64,000 nucleotides of DNA from Arthrobacter sp. U41 (GTDB taxonomy: Bacteria; Actinomycetota; Actinomycetes; Actinomycetales; Micrococcaceae): assembly GCF_001750145.1 (NCBI RefSeq), contig NZ_CP015732.1, forward strand, positions 62,001 to 126,000, given 5' to 3'. A program made the translations under genes and the position numbers. Below the pieces are notes generated by a model. That model searched no databases and was not told the DNA's origin. It saw nothing but the letters and a program-made list of their open reading frames with translations. Position 1 is the stretch's first letter. Each line of letters opens with the position of its first letter. Of the stretch, positions 1 through 8,628 are shown one piece after another.

Positions 1-39
1 GTTCAGAACGGCACTGGCGCGGATGGCGGAGCGTGGCAC

Positions 40-1281
40 TTAACGGGTTGCGAGCCGCCACAGCGAGGTGACCTCGGCCGTGCGGGCCTCGAACAGCGGA
101 TCGTTGCGGTCGGATGCCTTGGGGTGGGTTGGCTTGGTGTCGTACCGTTCCAGCACCTTCAGCCCGGCCGCCGCGATGGCGTCCAGCAGTTCGTCACGGG
201 ACCTCAGACCCAGGTGCTCGGCCAGATCCGAGAGGATGAGCCAACCCTCACCTCCCGGCTCCAGGTGGTCGGAGAGCTCGTTCAGGAAACGGAACAGCAT
301 CCGACTGCCGGGGTCGTAGACGGCATTGTCCAACGAGGAATGCGGCGTGGCCGGAATCCACGGCGGGTTGCACACGATCAGCGGTGCACGGCCGGGCGGG
401 AACATGTCGGTCAGGACAGCTTCCGCGCGGTCCTGCACGCCCAGAATCCGGAAATTCTCGCTCGCGCAGGCAACCGCGCGGGGTTCATTGTCCGTCGCCA
501 CCACACGGTGGATGCCGCGGCGGGCGAGCACGGCAGCGAGCACCCCGGTGCCTGTTCCGACGTCGAACGCCAGCAGGTCAGATGGCAGCGGAGCCGCGGC
601 CAGCAGGTCGACATACTCGCTGCGGGTCGGGAAGAACGTGCCGTAGTGCGGGTGGATGCGGCCCTGAAGGGCATCGACGTAGACGCCGTTCTTCCGCCAC
701 TCGTGTGCACCGATGGCCCCCACGAGCTCATGGAGGGAGACCACCGAAGGCTCGCTTATTTCCCCGTACGCCCCCGCGGCCGCCTCCTGGATGTCCGGGG
801 AACGCCGCAGCGGCACCACCGGGCCCGGATCAAGCGGAATCAGCAGCAGCCCGAGAATGCGCGCTCGATGCGAGCGGGACTGGCGGTGCCGGTAGAACCC
901 GTCCGCCGTGGTGTCCGCGGCCTTTTTCTTCCCGGCGCCCACCCGCCGGTCCATGGCGTTGAGGATCTGCCGTGCGTTGTGGAAGTCGCCCTGCCAGAGC
1001 ATTGCTATGCCCTGGGACGCCATCCGGTTCGCTTCATCGGCTGTCAGGGAGTCGGTGACCACTTCGACGCGCGCGGGTGCCGGTCTTCCGTTGGCCGATC
1101 GCCAGCGCGCGGTCCTGCTCTGGCCGGCCTCGGCCCACGTCACGACGGCGGGTGCGTCGACGGCGGGTGCCTGGAGGGGCCTGCCGGACTGTATCGGGGT
1201 TTCCTGGCGGCGGCCGGGCACGGAGGTGGTAATAAGAGTTCCAATCCCAGAGTCTTGAACAGTCGTCCGGTCATGAACCAC
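40..1281 (-). CDS. class I SAM-dependent methyltransferase (HemK/RsmC-like)
   Basis: Predicted to transfer a methyl group from S-adenosylmethionine; the substrate cannot be told from sequence. The 413-residue protein has a family-specific N-terminal half (about residues 50-235) and a Rossmann methyltransferase domain. Motif I is DVGTGTGVLAAV starting at residue 240, and the NPPW motif at about 305-308 is typical of enzymes that methylate amide or exocyclic amino nitrogens (HemK, RsmC, RsmD). The first codon used is a GTG. The first 45 or so residues are low-complexity, so the true start may lie downstream. It reads convergently away from nothing visible on its left and stands alone. Confidence 0.8.
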   Translation of the reverse strand: MVHDRTTVQDSGIGTLITTSVPGRRQETPIQSGRPLQAPAVDAPAVVTWAEAGQSRTARWRSANGRPAPARVEVVTDSLTADEANRMASQGIAMLWQGDFHNARQILNAMDRRVGAGKKKAADTTADGFYRHRQSRSHRARILGLLLIPLDPGPVVPLRRSPDIQEAAAGAYGEISEPSVVSLHELVGAIGAHEWRKNGVYVDALQGRIHPHYGTFFPTRSEYVDLLAAAPLPSDLLAFDVGTGTGVLAAVLARRGIHRVVATDNEPRAVACASENFRILGVQDRAEAVLTDMFPPGRAPLIVCNPPWIPATPHSSLDNAVYDPGSRMLFRFLNELSDHLEPGGEGWLILSDLAEHLGLRSRDELLDAIAAAGLKVLERYDTKPTHPKASDRNDPLFEARTAEVTSLWRLATR

Positions 1282-1331
1282 GCTAGACGTACCTACTCAG
1301 GATACAGGCGGGAGCCGGCAGCCCTCCCCTG

Positions 1332-1799
1332 TCACTGCGGGATGCGGCTCCGCACGATCTCGCTGACTGCCTTGCCGTCGAAGCGTCCGGCGACCTTGGC
1401 GGTCACAGGTTTCATCACTGCGCCCAGCTGCCGGATGGTCAGTTCGGTGCCACCGGCCGTGAGGTTCGCGATCACCTCGTCGACGATGGCCTCCACTTCG
1501 GCTGCGGTCAGTGCCTTCGGCAGGTACGCCTCGATAATCTCGGCTTCAGCGATTTCCGCCGCTGCCCGCTCGGACTCCCCCGCCTCGGTGTAGATTCGGG
1601 CGGTGTCGCGTCGTTTGGCGGCTTCTTTTTGCAGCAGGGACGTCACCTGGGCGTCGTCCAGCACGATCGGGGTCTTGCCGGACTTCTCGCGGGTTTCAAT
1701 TTCGCCCAGGACGTTGCGCACTGTGGTGAGCGCGACCTTGTTGCGGTCCTTCATGTGGCCGACGACGTCGGCGTGCAGGCGTTCTTTCAGGGTGGTCAT
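1332..1799 (-). CDS. GatB/YqeY domain-containing protein
   Basis: YqeY-family protein of 155 residues, related to the C-terminal tRNA-binding tail domain of the amidotransferase subunit GatB; the cellular role of stand-alone YqeY is not established. It starts MTTLKERLHAD and shows the family pattern of an N-terminal helical hairpin followed by the small domain containing the LPKALTAAEVEAIVDEVI stretch. The reading frame stays open 52 codons further upstream, but the ATG at 1799 is preceded by GAGGAGAAT, an excellent ribosome binding site, and matches the usual family length, so this start is chosen. Confidence 0.88.
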   Translation of the reverse strand: MTTLKERLHADVVGHMKDRNKVALTTVRNVLGEIETREKSGKTPIVLDDAQVTSLLQKEAAKRRDTARIYTEAGESERAAAEIAEAEIIEAYLPKALTAAEVEAIVDEVIANLTAGGTELTIRQLGAVMKPVTAKVAGRFDGKAVSEIVRSRIPQ

Positions 1800-1987
1800 G
1801 ATTCTCCTCGTCTCACTTGACAGGATATCGGGCTGAGCGGCAAGGGTTGCGATGGCGGCGGCAAGGGTTGCGATCCTAAGCGCTGGGCGTTCACTGCCTG
1901 TTTCAGGGCTGGACGCCTCCGCCCTGTACCGTCTCGACAGGCCGGCGGCCGGCATTAAGGCCGCATCAATGATGAAGAGAGGTCGCG

Positions 1988-3172
1988 ATGACGACTAGTA
2001 ACCACCAGCCCAAACTCAGCAGGCGGGCGGCGTTGGCTGCTGCCGGAGCGCTTGGGGCGTTGGGAATCACAGCGTCTACCGGAGCTGCGGGCATGGCAGC
2101 ACCGGGCGCGAAGGCTCCCAAGCCGACGCTTGTCTTTCGCCCGGACGGCGCATTCAGAATTGTTCAGTTCAACGACACCCAGGACGACGAGCAGACGGAC
2201 CGCCGCACAATCGAACTCATGGACCGGACCCTTGATACGGAAAAGCCGGACTTTGTGGTCATCAACGGGGATGTCATCAATGGAGGATGCGACTCCGAGC
2301 TGGAGGTCAAACAAGCGCTCAACCACGTGGTCCAGCCCATGGAACGCCGGCAGATCCCTTGGGCCGTGACCTTTGGCAATCACGACGAAGACTCGGTGCA
2401 GCGATCAGGAATGACCGAAGCAAAAATGCTGGAATTCCTGCAGACCTACGAGTTCAACGTGAACGCCGACTCCACGCCGGGACTCACCGGTACCTCCAAC
2501 TCGCAACTGCTCGTTCAATCCTCCAGGTCAAAAACTCCGGCCTTTGGTCTTTGGCTCATCGACACCGGCCGCTATGCCCCCGACAGCATCGATGGGCAGG
2601 ACTTTGAGGGCTACCCGGACTGGGACTGGGTACGCATGGACCAGGTTACGTGGTATCGGAATCAGTCAATCGCAGCAGAGCAAAAGTACGGAAAGAAGAT
2701 CCCGTCCCTCATGTGGGGCCATATCGCACTTCATGAGCACCGCAATATGTGGTTCGCCAGCCTCGACTCGCGAACAGATGCGGATCACGCGCGTGCGCTC
2801 AAGAGGCACAACATAGTGGGCGAACGGAACGAGGACGAGTGCCCTGGACCCATCAACTCGGGCTTGTTTAATGCCTTCCTGGAACGGGGGGATGTGGCCG
2901 GCTATTTCGTGGGGCACGACCACGTCAACACCTATGTCGGCAACTACTACGGTGTTCAGCTCGGCTACGCACCCGGAACCGGATTTGGTGCCTACGGACT
3001 GCCCGGCCCTGAACGTAACCGACTGCGCGGTGCGCGTGTCTTCGAGCTGGACGAGAACCACCCCGGAATCTACAAGGACACGCGGCTCGTCTTCGCAAAG
3101 GACCTCGGCATTGACCTTGCCGCAAATGACCAGCCCATAGTTCCGCTCCCGCTGAATCCGCCGCAGCGCTAA
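1988..3172 (+). CDS. Tat-exported metallophosphoesterase (calcineurin-like)
   Basis: Probable secreted phosphatase/phosphodiesterase of 394 residues. The N-terminus has a twin-arginine signal: SRRAAL at residues 11-16 followed by an Ala/Gly-rich hydrophobic stretch to about residue 40. Two-metal calcineurin-type motifs appear in order: QFNDTQDD (60-67), NGDVINGG (93-100), GNHDED (130-135), WGHIALHE and GHDHVN near the C-terminus. The arrangement resembles DCR2-like phosphoesterases. The start is supported by AGAGAGG just upstream. Substrate unknown. The gene is monocistronic and followed by a strong hairpin at 3260-3290. Confidence 0.88.
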   Translation: MTTSNHQPKLSRRAALAAAGALGALGITASTGAAGMAAPGAKAPKPTLVFRPDGAFRIVQFNDTQDDEQTDRRTIELMDRTLDTEKPDFVVINGDVINGGCDSELEVKQALNHVVQPMERRQIPWAVTFGNHDEDSVQRSGMTEAKMLEFLQTYEFNVNADSTPGLTGTSNSQLLVQSSRSKTPAFGLWLIDTGRYAPDSIDGQDFEGYPDWDWVRMDQVTWYRNQSIAAEQKYGKKIPSLMWGHIALHEHRNMWFASLDSRTDADHARALKRHNIVGERNEDECPGPINSGLFNAFLERGDVAGYFVGHDHVNTYVGNYYGVQLGYAPGTGFGAYGLPGPERNRLRGARVFELDENHPGIYKDTRLVFAKDLGIDLAANDQPIVPLPLNPPQR

Positions 3173-3259
3173 CAAGGGCTCGGGGACGGGCCGGCTGCGA
3201 GCGAAGCGTCTGATGGAGCCCGAATGATGCGCTTCCTATCTCCTGGGACTATACGCGCA

Positions 3260-3290
3260 GGGGCCCGGCCAGTTTGATCGGCCGGGCCCC
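3260..3290. terminator. hairpin between convergent genes
   Basis: Perfect 11-bp inverted repeat (GGGGCCCGGCC and its complement) around a 9-nt loop, lying between the convergent phosphoesterase and UbiB-like genes. It probably ends transcription from the left gene and possibly from both; no long T-run is present. Confidence 0.7.
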
Positions 3291-3345
3291 GCCACTCCTC
3301 GCTGGCGACCTCACCAGACCGAGCTGATGCACTCGACCAGCTCAC

Positions 3346-5058
3346 TCAGATGCCGCTGCGCCCCGCCCATAGCCCGTGCAGCAGCGGAACCACCGACACG
3401 ATCATCAGCACACTGCCGAGCGCCGTGTCGTCCGCTCGGACCACAGAACCTGCGATGAGCAGGGCGCCGAATATCAGTGCCGATGCCGATCGCTGCAACG
3501 TGCGGTCGAGCCGTCCCACCTGCCGCTCGAGGCGCGGATTGGCAACTGCCAGTGAACCGTCCTCGATTCGGGTCAGAAGCCCCTCGAGACGTTTCGGTAG
3601 ACCCAGGGCCATGCCGGCGGCATCGAAGGCCTGCTGGGCCACGTCCTGCACGATGTTGCCACGCTCGTCGCGAAGCAGCTGGGCCGCGTAGGGTTCGACC
3701 GAGTCCCACAGATTGAACCGGGCGTCCAGCGTGCTGCACACACCCGACGTCAGTGACATCGCCCGGATGATGAGCAGGAAATTCTCCGGCAACTGGAACG
3801 GCAACGAGCGAACCACGTCACCGAACTCCACCGCAAAATCAAGGAACTCCCGCGGGTCCACCTCGCGAAGCTCGGCGAAGCCCATCCCGCCAAACCGGCC
3901 GAAGAGGTGCGTCAACGCCCGCTCAAGCTCGACCGTGTCGGCCGAGGGCACCAGGACACCCACGTCGCTGATCGCGGTCATCAACCCATTGCCGTCACGC
4001 GATGCTGCCGCGATGAGCAGCTTCCGCAGGCCGCTGCGCGTACTCGCCGGAACCTCGCCCATCATGCCGAAGTCGATGAACGTCAGTTTCCAAGGGCGCT
4101 CTGTGGCCGAATCGGTACCCGGAGTGACAAAGATATTGCCCGGGTGCGGATCGGCGTGAAAAAAGCCGTTCGTGAACATCTGGTCGAACATGACCGACGC
4201 GAAAATCGGGGCGACCTGGGCCGGATCGATGCCCGCCGCGAGAAGCGCCTCCGCGTCCGTGATCTTGATCGCCGTGACATCTTCGAGGGTAAGCACGCGG
4301 CGCGTGCTCCGCTCCCATACGACGTCGGGCACACTCACCCGGTCGTTGTCGGCGAAGTCATCAGCGAACCGCACCGAGTTCGCTGCCTCATGCAGGTAGT
4401 CGATCTCCTCAAGGCTGGTCTGCGCAAACTCCTCGACCAGGGCGGGCATGTCGGCACGGTCGGACACCAGGCGCACGTGACTGAGCCAGCCGCCCACTTT
4501 GCGCAGTGCCGCCAGGTCGACGTCGACAATGGCATCGATGCCCGGCCGCTGTACCTTCAGCACCACATGGTCGAGACCGGTGTCGACGGCGTCGCCCGGA
4601 AGCAGCCTCGCCCGGTGCGCCTGCCCGAGCGACGCTGCTGCGATCGGCGTCTCCTCGACCGAGGCGAACAGCTGGTCCAGCCGCGCACCCAGCTCCGCCT
4701 CGGCAAGGCGACGGATCGCGGAGAACGAGACCGGGGGCACCTCGTCCTGCAGTCCCTCGAGTTCCTTGGTGATCTCGGGCGGAAGCACGTCGAGCCTGGA
4801 GGACAGGAACTGACCGACCTTGATCATTAGACCGCCAAGGTTTACCGCCAGCACATGAAAGCGCTGCGCGAAGCGCAGCATCCTCTTCGCCCTGGTGCGC
4901 TCGGCAATTCGGGCCAACCCGACGCGAGGGAGGAAGAGCTCGAACCACCAGGTCACCGCGAGATGCCAGGCGGCGAAGCGCAGGATGCGACGGTAACGGG
5001 CCCGGGTATCCCCGGCGCCGGGTACCGGATCTGCCCGGTCCCGACGAACCGACGACAC
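3346..5058 (-). CDS. ABC1/AarF/UbiB-family atypical kinase
   Basis: Membrane-associated protein-kinase-like ATPase of the UbiB/ADCK family (570 residues), a family linked to quinone and lipid homeostasis. Visible hallmarks: the KxGQ motif (KVGQ, residues 80-83) in the family-specific N-terminal extension, the Ala-rich nucleotide loop AAASLGQAH, the lysine strand VVLKVQRPGI, the catalytic-loop variant HADPHPGN near residue 306, the metal-binding DFG near 329, and two C-terminal hydrophobic helices (about 525-565). It starts with GTG five bases after the stop of the PadR gene, so the two form an operon in which PadR probably controls both. Confidence 0.9.
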   Translation of the reverse strand: MSSVRRDRADPVPGAGDTRARYRRILRFAAWHLAVTWWFELFLPRVGLARIAERTRAKRMLRFAQRFHVLAVNLGGLMIKVGQFLSSRLDVLPPEITKELEGLQDEVPPVSFSAIRRLAEAELGARLDQLFASVEETPIAAASLGQAHRARLLPGDAVDTGLDHVVLKVQRPGIDAIVDVDLAALRKVGGWLSHVRLVSDRADMPALVEEFAQTSLEEIDYLHEAANSVRFADDFADNDRVSVPDVVWERSTRRVLTLEDVTAIKITDAEALLAAGIDPAQVAPIFASVMFDQMFTNGFFHADPHPGNIFVTPGTDSATERPWKLTFIDFGMMGEVPASTRSGLRKLLIAAASRDGNGLMTAISDVGVLVPSADTVELERALTHLFGRFGGMGFAELREVDPREFLDFAVEFGDVVRSLPFQLPENFLLIIRAMSLTSGVCSTLDARFNLWDSVEPYAAQLLRDERGNIVQDVAQQAFDAAGMALGLPKRLEGLLTRIEDGSLAVANPRLERQVGRLDRTLQRSASALIFGALLIAGSVVRADDTALGSVLMIVSVVPLLHGLWAGRSGI

Positions 5059-5063
5059 CCCCG

Positions 5064-5606
5064 TCAGTCCTGGGCGAGGATCGAGTACAGCCGACGACGT
5101 GCGTCGTCGAGTACCGCCACGGCCTCCTGCACCTGCTCCCGCGATCCGGTGCGACCCACCTGGGACGCGGCCTGCGCGAGCTCGACGCCCGCCTTGGTCA
5201 GCGCCGCGAACCCGCTGCCCTGCGCCGGAGCCGTTGACTCCCAGGGCGCTGACGCATCGGCACCCGCTACATCCTCCCGGCCCGCTTCAGTCAGCGAGTA
5301 GATCTTGCGGCCGTTGGATTCCTCGGCACTGATGAATCCCTCGTCGGCCAGCAGCTGCAGCGTTGGGTAAACAGATCCGGCGCTGGGCTTCCAGCTGCCA
5401 CCGCTGCGCTCCTCGATTTCACGGATGATCTGGTAGCCGTGCATCGGCCGCTCCGCGAGCAGTGCCAGCACCGCCGACCGCACCTCGCCTCGACCCGCAC
5501 GGGTGCCGGAGCGCTTCTCAAACCTCGAACGCAACTCCTCGACGGCCTGCCACATGCCGTCGACGTTGTGGCCGCGGAATCCGCCTGCCGGGTATGAATT
5601 GCGCAT
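5064..5606 (-). CDS. PadR-family transcriptional regulator
   Basis: DNA-binding regulator of 180 residues. The N-terminal winged helix carries the PadR signature MHGYQIIREIEERSGG followed by SVYPTLQLLADEGFI; the C-terminal helical part would make the dimer. Two adjacent ATG codons (5609 and 5606) follow GAGGAG; the second has the better spacing (7 nt) and is used, although the frame is open 61 codons upstream. It lies first in an operon with the UbiB-like kinase. Four phased ACGATA-type repeats at 5631-5666 sit just upstream and are the likely autoregulatory operator. The effector is unknown. Confidence 0.9.
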   Translation of the reverse strand: MRNSYPAGGFRGHNVDGMWQAVEELRSRFEKRSGTRAGRGEVRSAVLALLAERPMHGYQIIREIEERSGGSWKPSAGSVYPTLQLLADEGFISAEESNGRKIYSLTEAGREDVAGADASAPWESTAPAQGSGFAALTKAGVELAQAASQVGRTGSREQVQEAVAVLDDARRRLYSILAQD

Positions 5607-5630
5607 CATGCTCTCCTCAGTGAACCGCGA

Positions 5631-5666
5631 ACGATATAGAACGATAGTCAACGATACATCCCGATA
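5631..5666. promoter_or_regulatory. phased direct repeats, candidate PadR operator
   Basis: On the + strand ACGATA starts at exactly 5631, 5641 and 5651, with CCGATA at 5661: four copies at 10-bp spacing, on one face of the helix. They sit 25-60 bases upstream of the padR start codon, where a promoter is expected. PadR proteins usually repress their own operon, so operator function is a reasonable inference. Confidence 0.55.
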
Positions 5667-5858
5667 CTTGCTGGAACCAAGAGTGAGCGGAGCCGACCGA
5701 CGGGACGCAAAACATAAGAATCCCACCGCTGCCACCGCCCGCGGAACCGATACAACCTGCGGGCTGACCGGGTCCGAACCGATGGTCATGGGGAGACAAA
5801 TTCCCGACTAAATGAGCCTCGCCAGGCTCTCAAGGGTTCAAAAACCCCTGCAAATTTG

Positions 5859-5931
5859 TGGAGCTAAGGAGATTCGAACTCCTGACCTCTTCGATGCGAA
5901 CGAAGCGCTCTACCAACTGAGCTATAGCCCC
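5859..5931 (-). tRNA. tRNA-Ala (anticodon CGC)
   Basis: A 73-nt cloverleaf can be folded by eye. The acceptor stem GGGGCTA pairs with TAGCTCC and contains the G3:U70 pair that defines tRNA-Ala. The D arm, the anticodon stem CTTCG/CGAAG with loop TTCGCAT (anticodon CGC, reading GCG), and the T arm AGGAG-TTCGAAT-CTCCT are all intact. The discriminator base is A. The CCA end is not encoded. Confidence 0.95.
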
Positions 5932-5977
5932 GAAGCAACGCCGGTCCCGAAGGAACGGCGTTGCCGGTGTCCCTAGG

Positions 5978-6778
5978 CTACAAACTATCCGCGCCCTTTG
6001 CCAGCCAGCCGCTGAAAGTCTCACCGGCGTGGCGTTCCTCCGGGACCAAATTCAGGCCCGTGCGCAGGTATTTGCCCATCGCGCCGGGCAACGGGATCCT
6101 GACAAGTCGCCCGCGGGAGCCGGTGGCTGCCTTCCACTGCCGGGCGAACTCCCCCATCGCCTGGATCTCCGGGCCGCCGATGGTCCTGACGCTGTGCCGG
6201 AGGCCTGCCGACGGCGTCAGCGCCGCCTCAAGCAGGGCCGCCGCGACGTCCGCGGGCGCAATCGGCTGGAACCGGGCACCCTTGACTACCGGGATGATCC
6301 ACAGTTTCGCGCCGGCGGCGAAGGTCGCCGCGAGGAGCGAATGAAACTGCGTCGCCCGGAGCGCCACGGTCTCAAGTCCGGACCGCTCGTAGACGTGTTC
6401 CTTGGCCGCCTTCGAGGCGTAGTAGCCGAAGCTGCTCCGGTCACAATTGACGATGGAGAGTATAACGGCCCTGGCCACGCCGGCGTCCTGGGCCGCGGCG
6501 AGCAGCCGGGCGCCGCCGTCGGCGAAGTCCTTCAGGGCCTTCCCGGAGCGCCCCTCCAGACAGTCGATCACGACGTCGGCCCCGGCCAGCGCCGCTGCCA
6601 GGCCTTCGCCGGTGGTGACATCGGCGGAGAAGTTCTCCGCGCCGGCGGTCCAATTCGGGGCTCCGGCGGCAGGCGGGCGCCGGCAGATAACTGCGACTCC
6701 GTGCCGGGCCGCGACAGACTGCCGCACGACCTCACGGCCCGTCTGGCCGGTTCCCCCGGCAACGCAAATTCGTGTCAT
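5978..6778 (-). CDS. NmrA-like / atypical SDR NAD(P)-binding protein
   Basis: Rossmann-fold protein of 266 residues. The N-terminal VAGGTGQTGREV glycine motif (residues 6-17) binds NAD(P), followed by CRRP, typical of NADP preference after the second strand. The remainder matches atypical short-chain dehydrogenase/NmrA proteins (a VIDCLEG segment, and a YYASKAAKEHVYE segment in the position of the YxxxK catalytic motif). These proteins act as quinone or NADPH-dependent oxidoreductases or redox sensors; the substrate is unknown. It is a single gene between the tRNA and a terminator-bounded membrane protein gene. Confidence 0.82.
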   Translation of the reverse strand: MTRICVAGGTGQTGREVVRQSVAARHGVAVICRRPPAAGAPNWTAGAENFSADVTTGEGLAAALAGADVVIDCLEGRSGKALKDFADGGARLLAAAQDAGVARAVILSIVNCDRSSFGYYASKAAKEHVYERSGLETVALRATQFHSLLAATFAAGAKLWIIPVVKGARFQPIAPADVAAALLEAALTPSAGLRHSVRTIGGPEIQAMGEFARQWKAATGSRGRLVRIPLPGAMGKYLRTGLNLVPEERHAGETFSGWLAKGADSL

Positions 6779-6857
6779 GCCCTGAGGCTACCGGCCGGCG
6801 CCCGGTCCGGGGCGGTTTGGACCTTCAGATAGTCGATCAGCGGGACACAAGAAAGCC

Positions 6858-6883
6858 CCGGGCTGCCGTTACTGGCGGCCCGG
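6858..6883 (-). terminator. rho-independent terminator
   Basis: A 10-bp stem (CCGGGCTGCC with GGCGGCCCGG, one wobble) around a 6-nt loop, followed on the minus strand by a T-rich stretch (GGCTTTCTTG). It lies just past the stop codon of the minus-strand gene at 6902. Confidence 0.7.
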
Positions 6884-6901
6884 AGCTGGGACAGACGAGG
6901 C

Positions 6902-7885
6902 TTAGGCCCGGCGTCTCTGCAGGACATCGTCCAGGTTGCTCAGGGCACTCTGGGCCTTGCCCAGTGGTTTCGATTCGGACTCCGCGCCGGCGCTGCCGGC
7001 CGGCGCCTGCGGGAGGCCCTGCTTGAGCGACGGCTTTCCGACGGACTTGGGGGCCTCCGGCAGGTCAAGCGGCTCAGGGGCGGCCCGCTCGGCCTTCGGC
7101 GCTTCCACATAGGTGGGCTTGGGGACTTCCACCGGCTCCCAGCTGGATCCTTCAGCGCCGCGGGCGTCCCCGGCGCCCTGGACGGAGGTGTCGCCCGAGG
7201 CCACGGCCTCCGCCAGGGCCGCCTGGCGGAGTTCCTGGGCAGTCAGCGGCTTGGGGGCCGGCTTGCGTTCCGCCGCGTCGGCCTGGGCGTCAAAGAGCTG
7301 GCTCTCGGGCCACTCTCGGGGCTCCGCTGCCGCCTCCCGCCTCGGGGCGGGCCCTGCCGGGCGCGACGGGCGTGACGGTGCGCTCATGGCTTCCCGGAAC
7401 GCGGCATTCATTTTGCGGCGGCGGTCCCGGATCGCGAGCCGGCGGAGCACAAAGACGGCAGCCAGGGCGCCGAGCAACGCGACAGCGGGCAGCCAGGCTG
7501 AGCCAAGTCCGAAGATCCGCAGGGCCGCCGACACGACACCGGTGAGCAGCGAGAGCGAACCGGCCAGCGCGAGCGCCAACCGGCCATAGCGGATCTTGAA
7601 GGCCGGGCCGGTGGCCGCAGGGTGGACGCCGCCGTCGAGCACACTGGTGCCACGGTCGGACTCGGTGCGGTGGGTACTGGTCATGGGGTTCTCCTGCTGG
7701 GCCGTCATCTTCATGACGCTCCCGGCTTGCGGGGCTGCTGTTTCTAGATCGGTGACGTCCGTCACGAGCTCGCCCGCAGGCTTCAGCTGGTGGCGTCCGT
7801 TCTGGAGCATGTAGGGGGCAACCCACACAATCCAGAGCGCAACAGCAATGACAAGGATCACAGAGCTGCTAAGAGGGAAGTCCAC
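6902..7885 (-). CDS. membrane protein, possible GlpR/SepX-type divisome factor
   Basis: A 327-residue protein with one N-terminal transmembrane helix (about residues 5-24, ending WVAPYML) and a hydrophobic pair further on (LALAGSLSLLTGVV and WLPAVALLGALAAVFVL), plus long Ala/Pro-rich charged linkers. The family position, after a RimJ-like GNAT, galU and 5-FCL, matches the place of Rv0996 in mycobacteria and of GlpR in Corynebacterium, whose relatives (SepX in Streptomyces) bind the gephyrin-like protein Glp/MoeA and the FtsZ ring. Identity is inferred from position and the N-terminal helix, not from alignment. GTG at 7885 is preferred as start because the upstream codons are not hydrophobic; no clear ribosome binding site is seen. 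Confidence 0.6.
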   Translation of the reverse strand: MDFPLSSSVILVIAVALWIVWVAPYMLQNGRHQLKPAGELVTDVTDLETAAPQAGSVMKMTAQQENPMTSTHRTESDRGTSVLDGGVHPAATGPAFKIRYGRLALALAGSLSLLTGVVSAALRIFGLGSAWLPAVALLGALAAVFVLRRLAIRDRRRKMNAAFREAMSAPSRPSRPAGPAPRREAAAEPREWPESQLFDAQADAAERKPAPKPLTAQELRQAALAEAVASGDTSVQGAGDARGAEGSSWEPVEVPKPTYVEAPKAERAAPEPLDLPEAPKSVGKPSLKQGLPQAPAGSAGAESESKPLGKAQSALSNLDDVLQRRRA

Positions 7886-8002
7886 ATCAAAACCGTATGA
7901 GCAATGCGCGGTGCGGGGCCGCATTGTCCCCGGTGTGTCGCGGGGGAACTGCCAATTGACTGGATTTACGACAAAAGGGCTGGTCAGGACGGGTCGGACC
8001 GC

Positions 8003-8623
8003 TTACGCCGGCCCGGTCTGTTGCCAGCGTGCCAGCAGTCCTCCCGGCACTTCCTCCGCGGTCAGCGCGAAGCTCCGGTGATCGGACCATTCGCCGTTGA
8101 TATGCAGGAATCGCGGCCGGTATCCCTCGTCGCGGAAGCCGAGCTTTTCGACCACCCGCAGGCTGGGACCGTTTTCCGGACGGATGTTAATCTCCATCCG
8201 GTGCAGCCCGAGGGTCTGGAAGCAATAGTCCGTCACCAACGCCACGGCAGTCGGGGCTATGCCCTGGCCCGCGCGGTCCTTGTCCACCCAGTAACCCAGC
8301 GTGGCCATCATCGCCGAGCCCCACACAATGGAGGACACAGTCAGCTGTCCCACAATCACCGGTTCCCGGAAGCCTGGCGTCCAGGCAGTGATCACAAACG
8401 GCAGGGCTGTCGCCAGGGCGGCCTGGGACTTGAGGGACCGCACCATCTGGCGGTAGTCGGGAAGTCCGCCCCCGGGAACGGGGTTCGACGCTTCCCAGGG
8501 GGCCAGCCACTCACTGTTACGGGAGCGGAGCTCGGTCCACTCCTTGCGGTCCCGGTACCGGATCGGGCGCAACACGAGGTCGCCGCTTTCCAGCGTGACC
8601 GGCCAGCTGAAGCCGCCCCCCAC
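8003..8623 (-). CDS. GNAT N-acetyltransferase (RimJ-like)
   Basis: Acetyl-CoA-dependent N-acetyltransferase of the RimJ/RimL group, about 206 residues. Typical elements are LVLRPIRYRDRKEW at the N-terminus, the cofactor segment DRAGQGIAPTAVALVTDY, and the RimJ-type GLHRMEINIRPENGPS followed by EKLGFRDEGYR. Substrate could be a protein N-terminus or an antibiotic-like amine. A GTG at 8623, five bases after the galU stop, is chosen; the frame is open back into galU, so the exact start is uncertain. It is probably co-transcribed with galU. Confidence 0.85.
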   Translation of the reverse strand: MGGGFSWPVTLESGDLVLRPIRYRDRKEWTELRSRNSEWLAPWEASNPVPGGGLPDYRQMVRSLKSQAALATALPFVITAWTPGFREPVIVGQLTVSSIVWGSAMMATLGYWVDKDRAGQGIAPTAVALVTDYCFQTLGLHRMEINIRPENGPSLRVVEKLGFRDEGYRPRFLHINGEWSDHRSFALTAEEVPGGLLARWQQTGPA

Positions 8624-8628
8624 CGGAA

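Noticed and set aside
124..1593. Long plus-strand frame opposite the first methyltransferase
   Set aside because: No family features; it is the complement of a well-supported gene.
5826..5850. Possible terminator after the tRNA gene (GGGGTTTTTGAACCCT)
   Set aside because: The stem is only about five base pairs; too weak to report as a feature.
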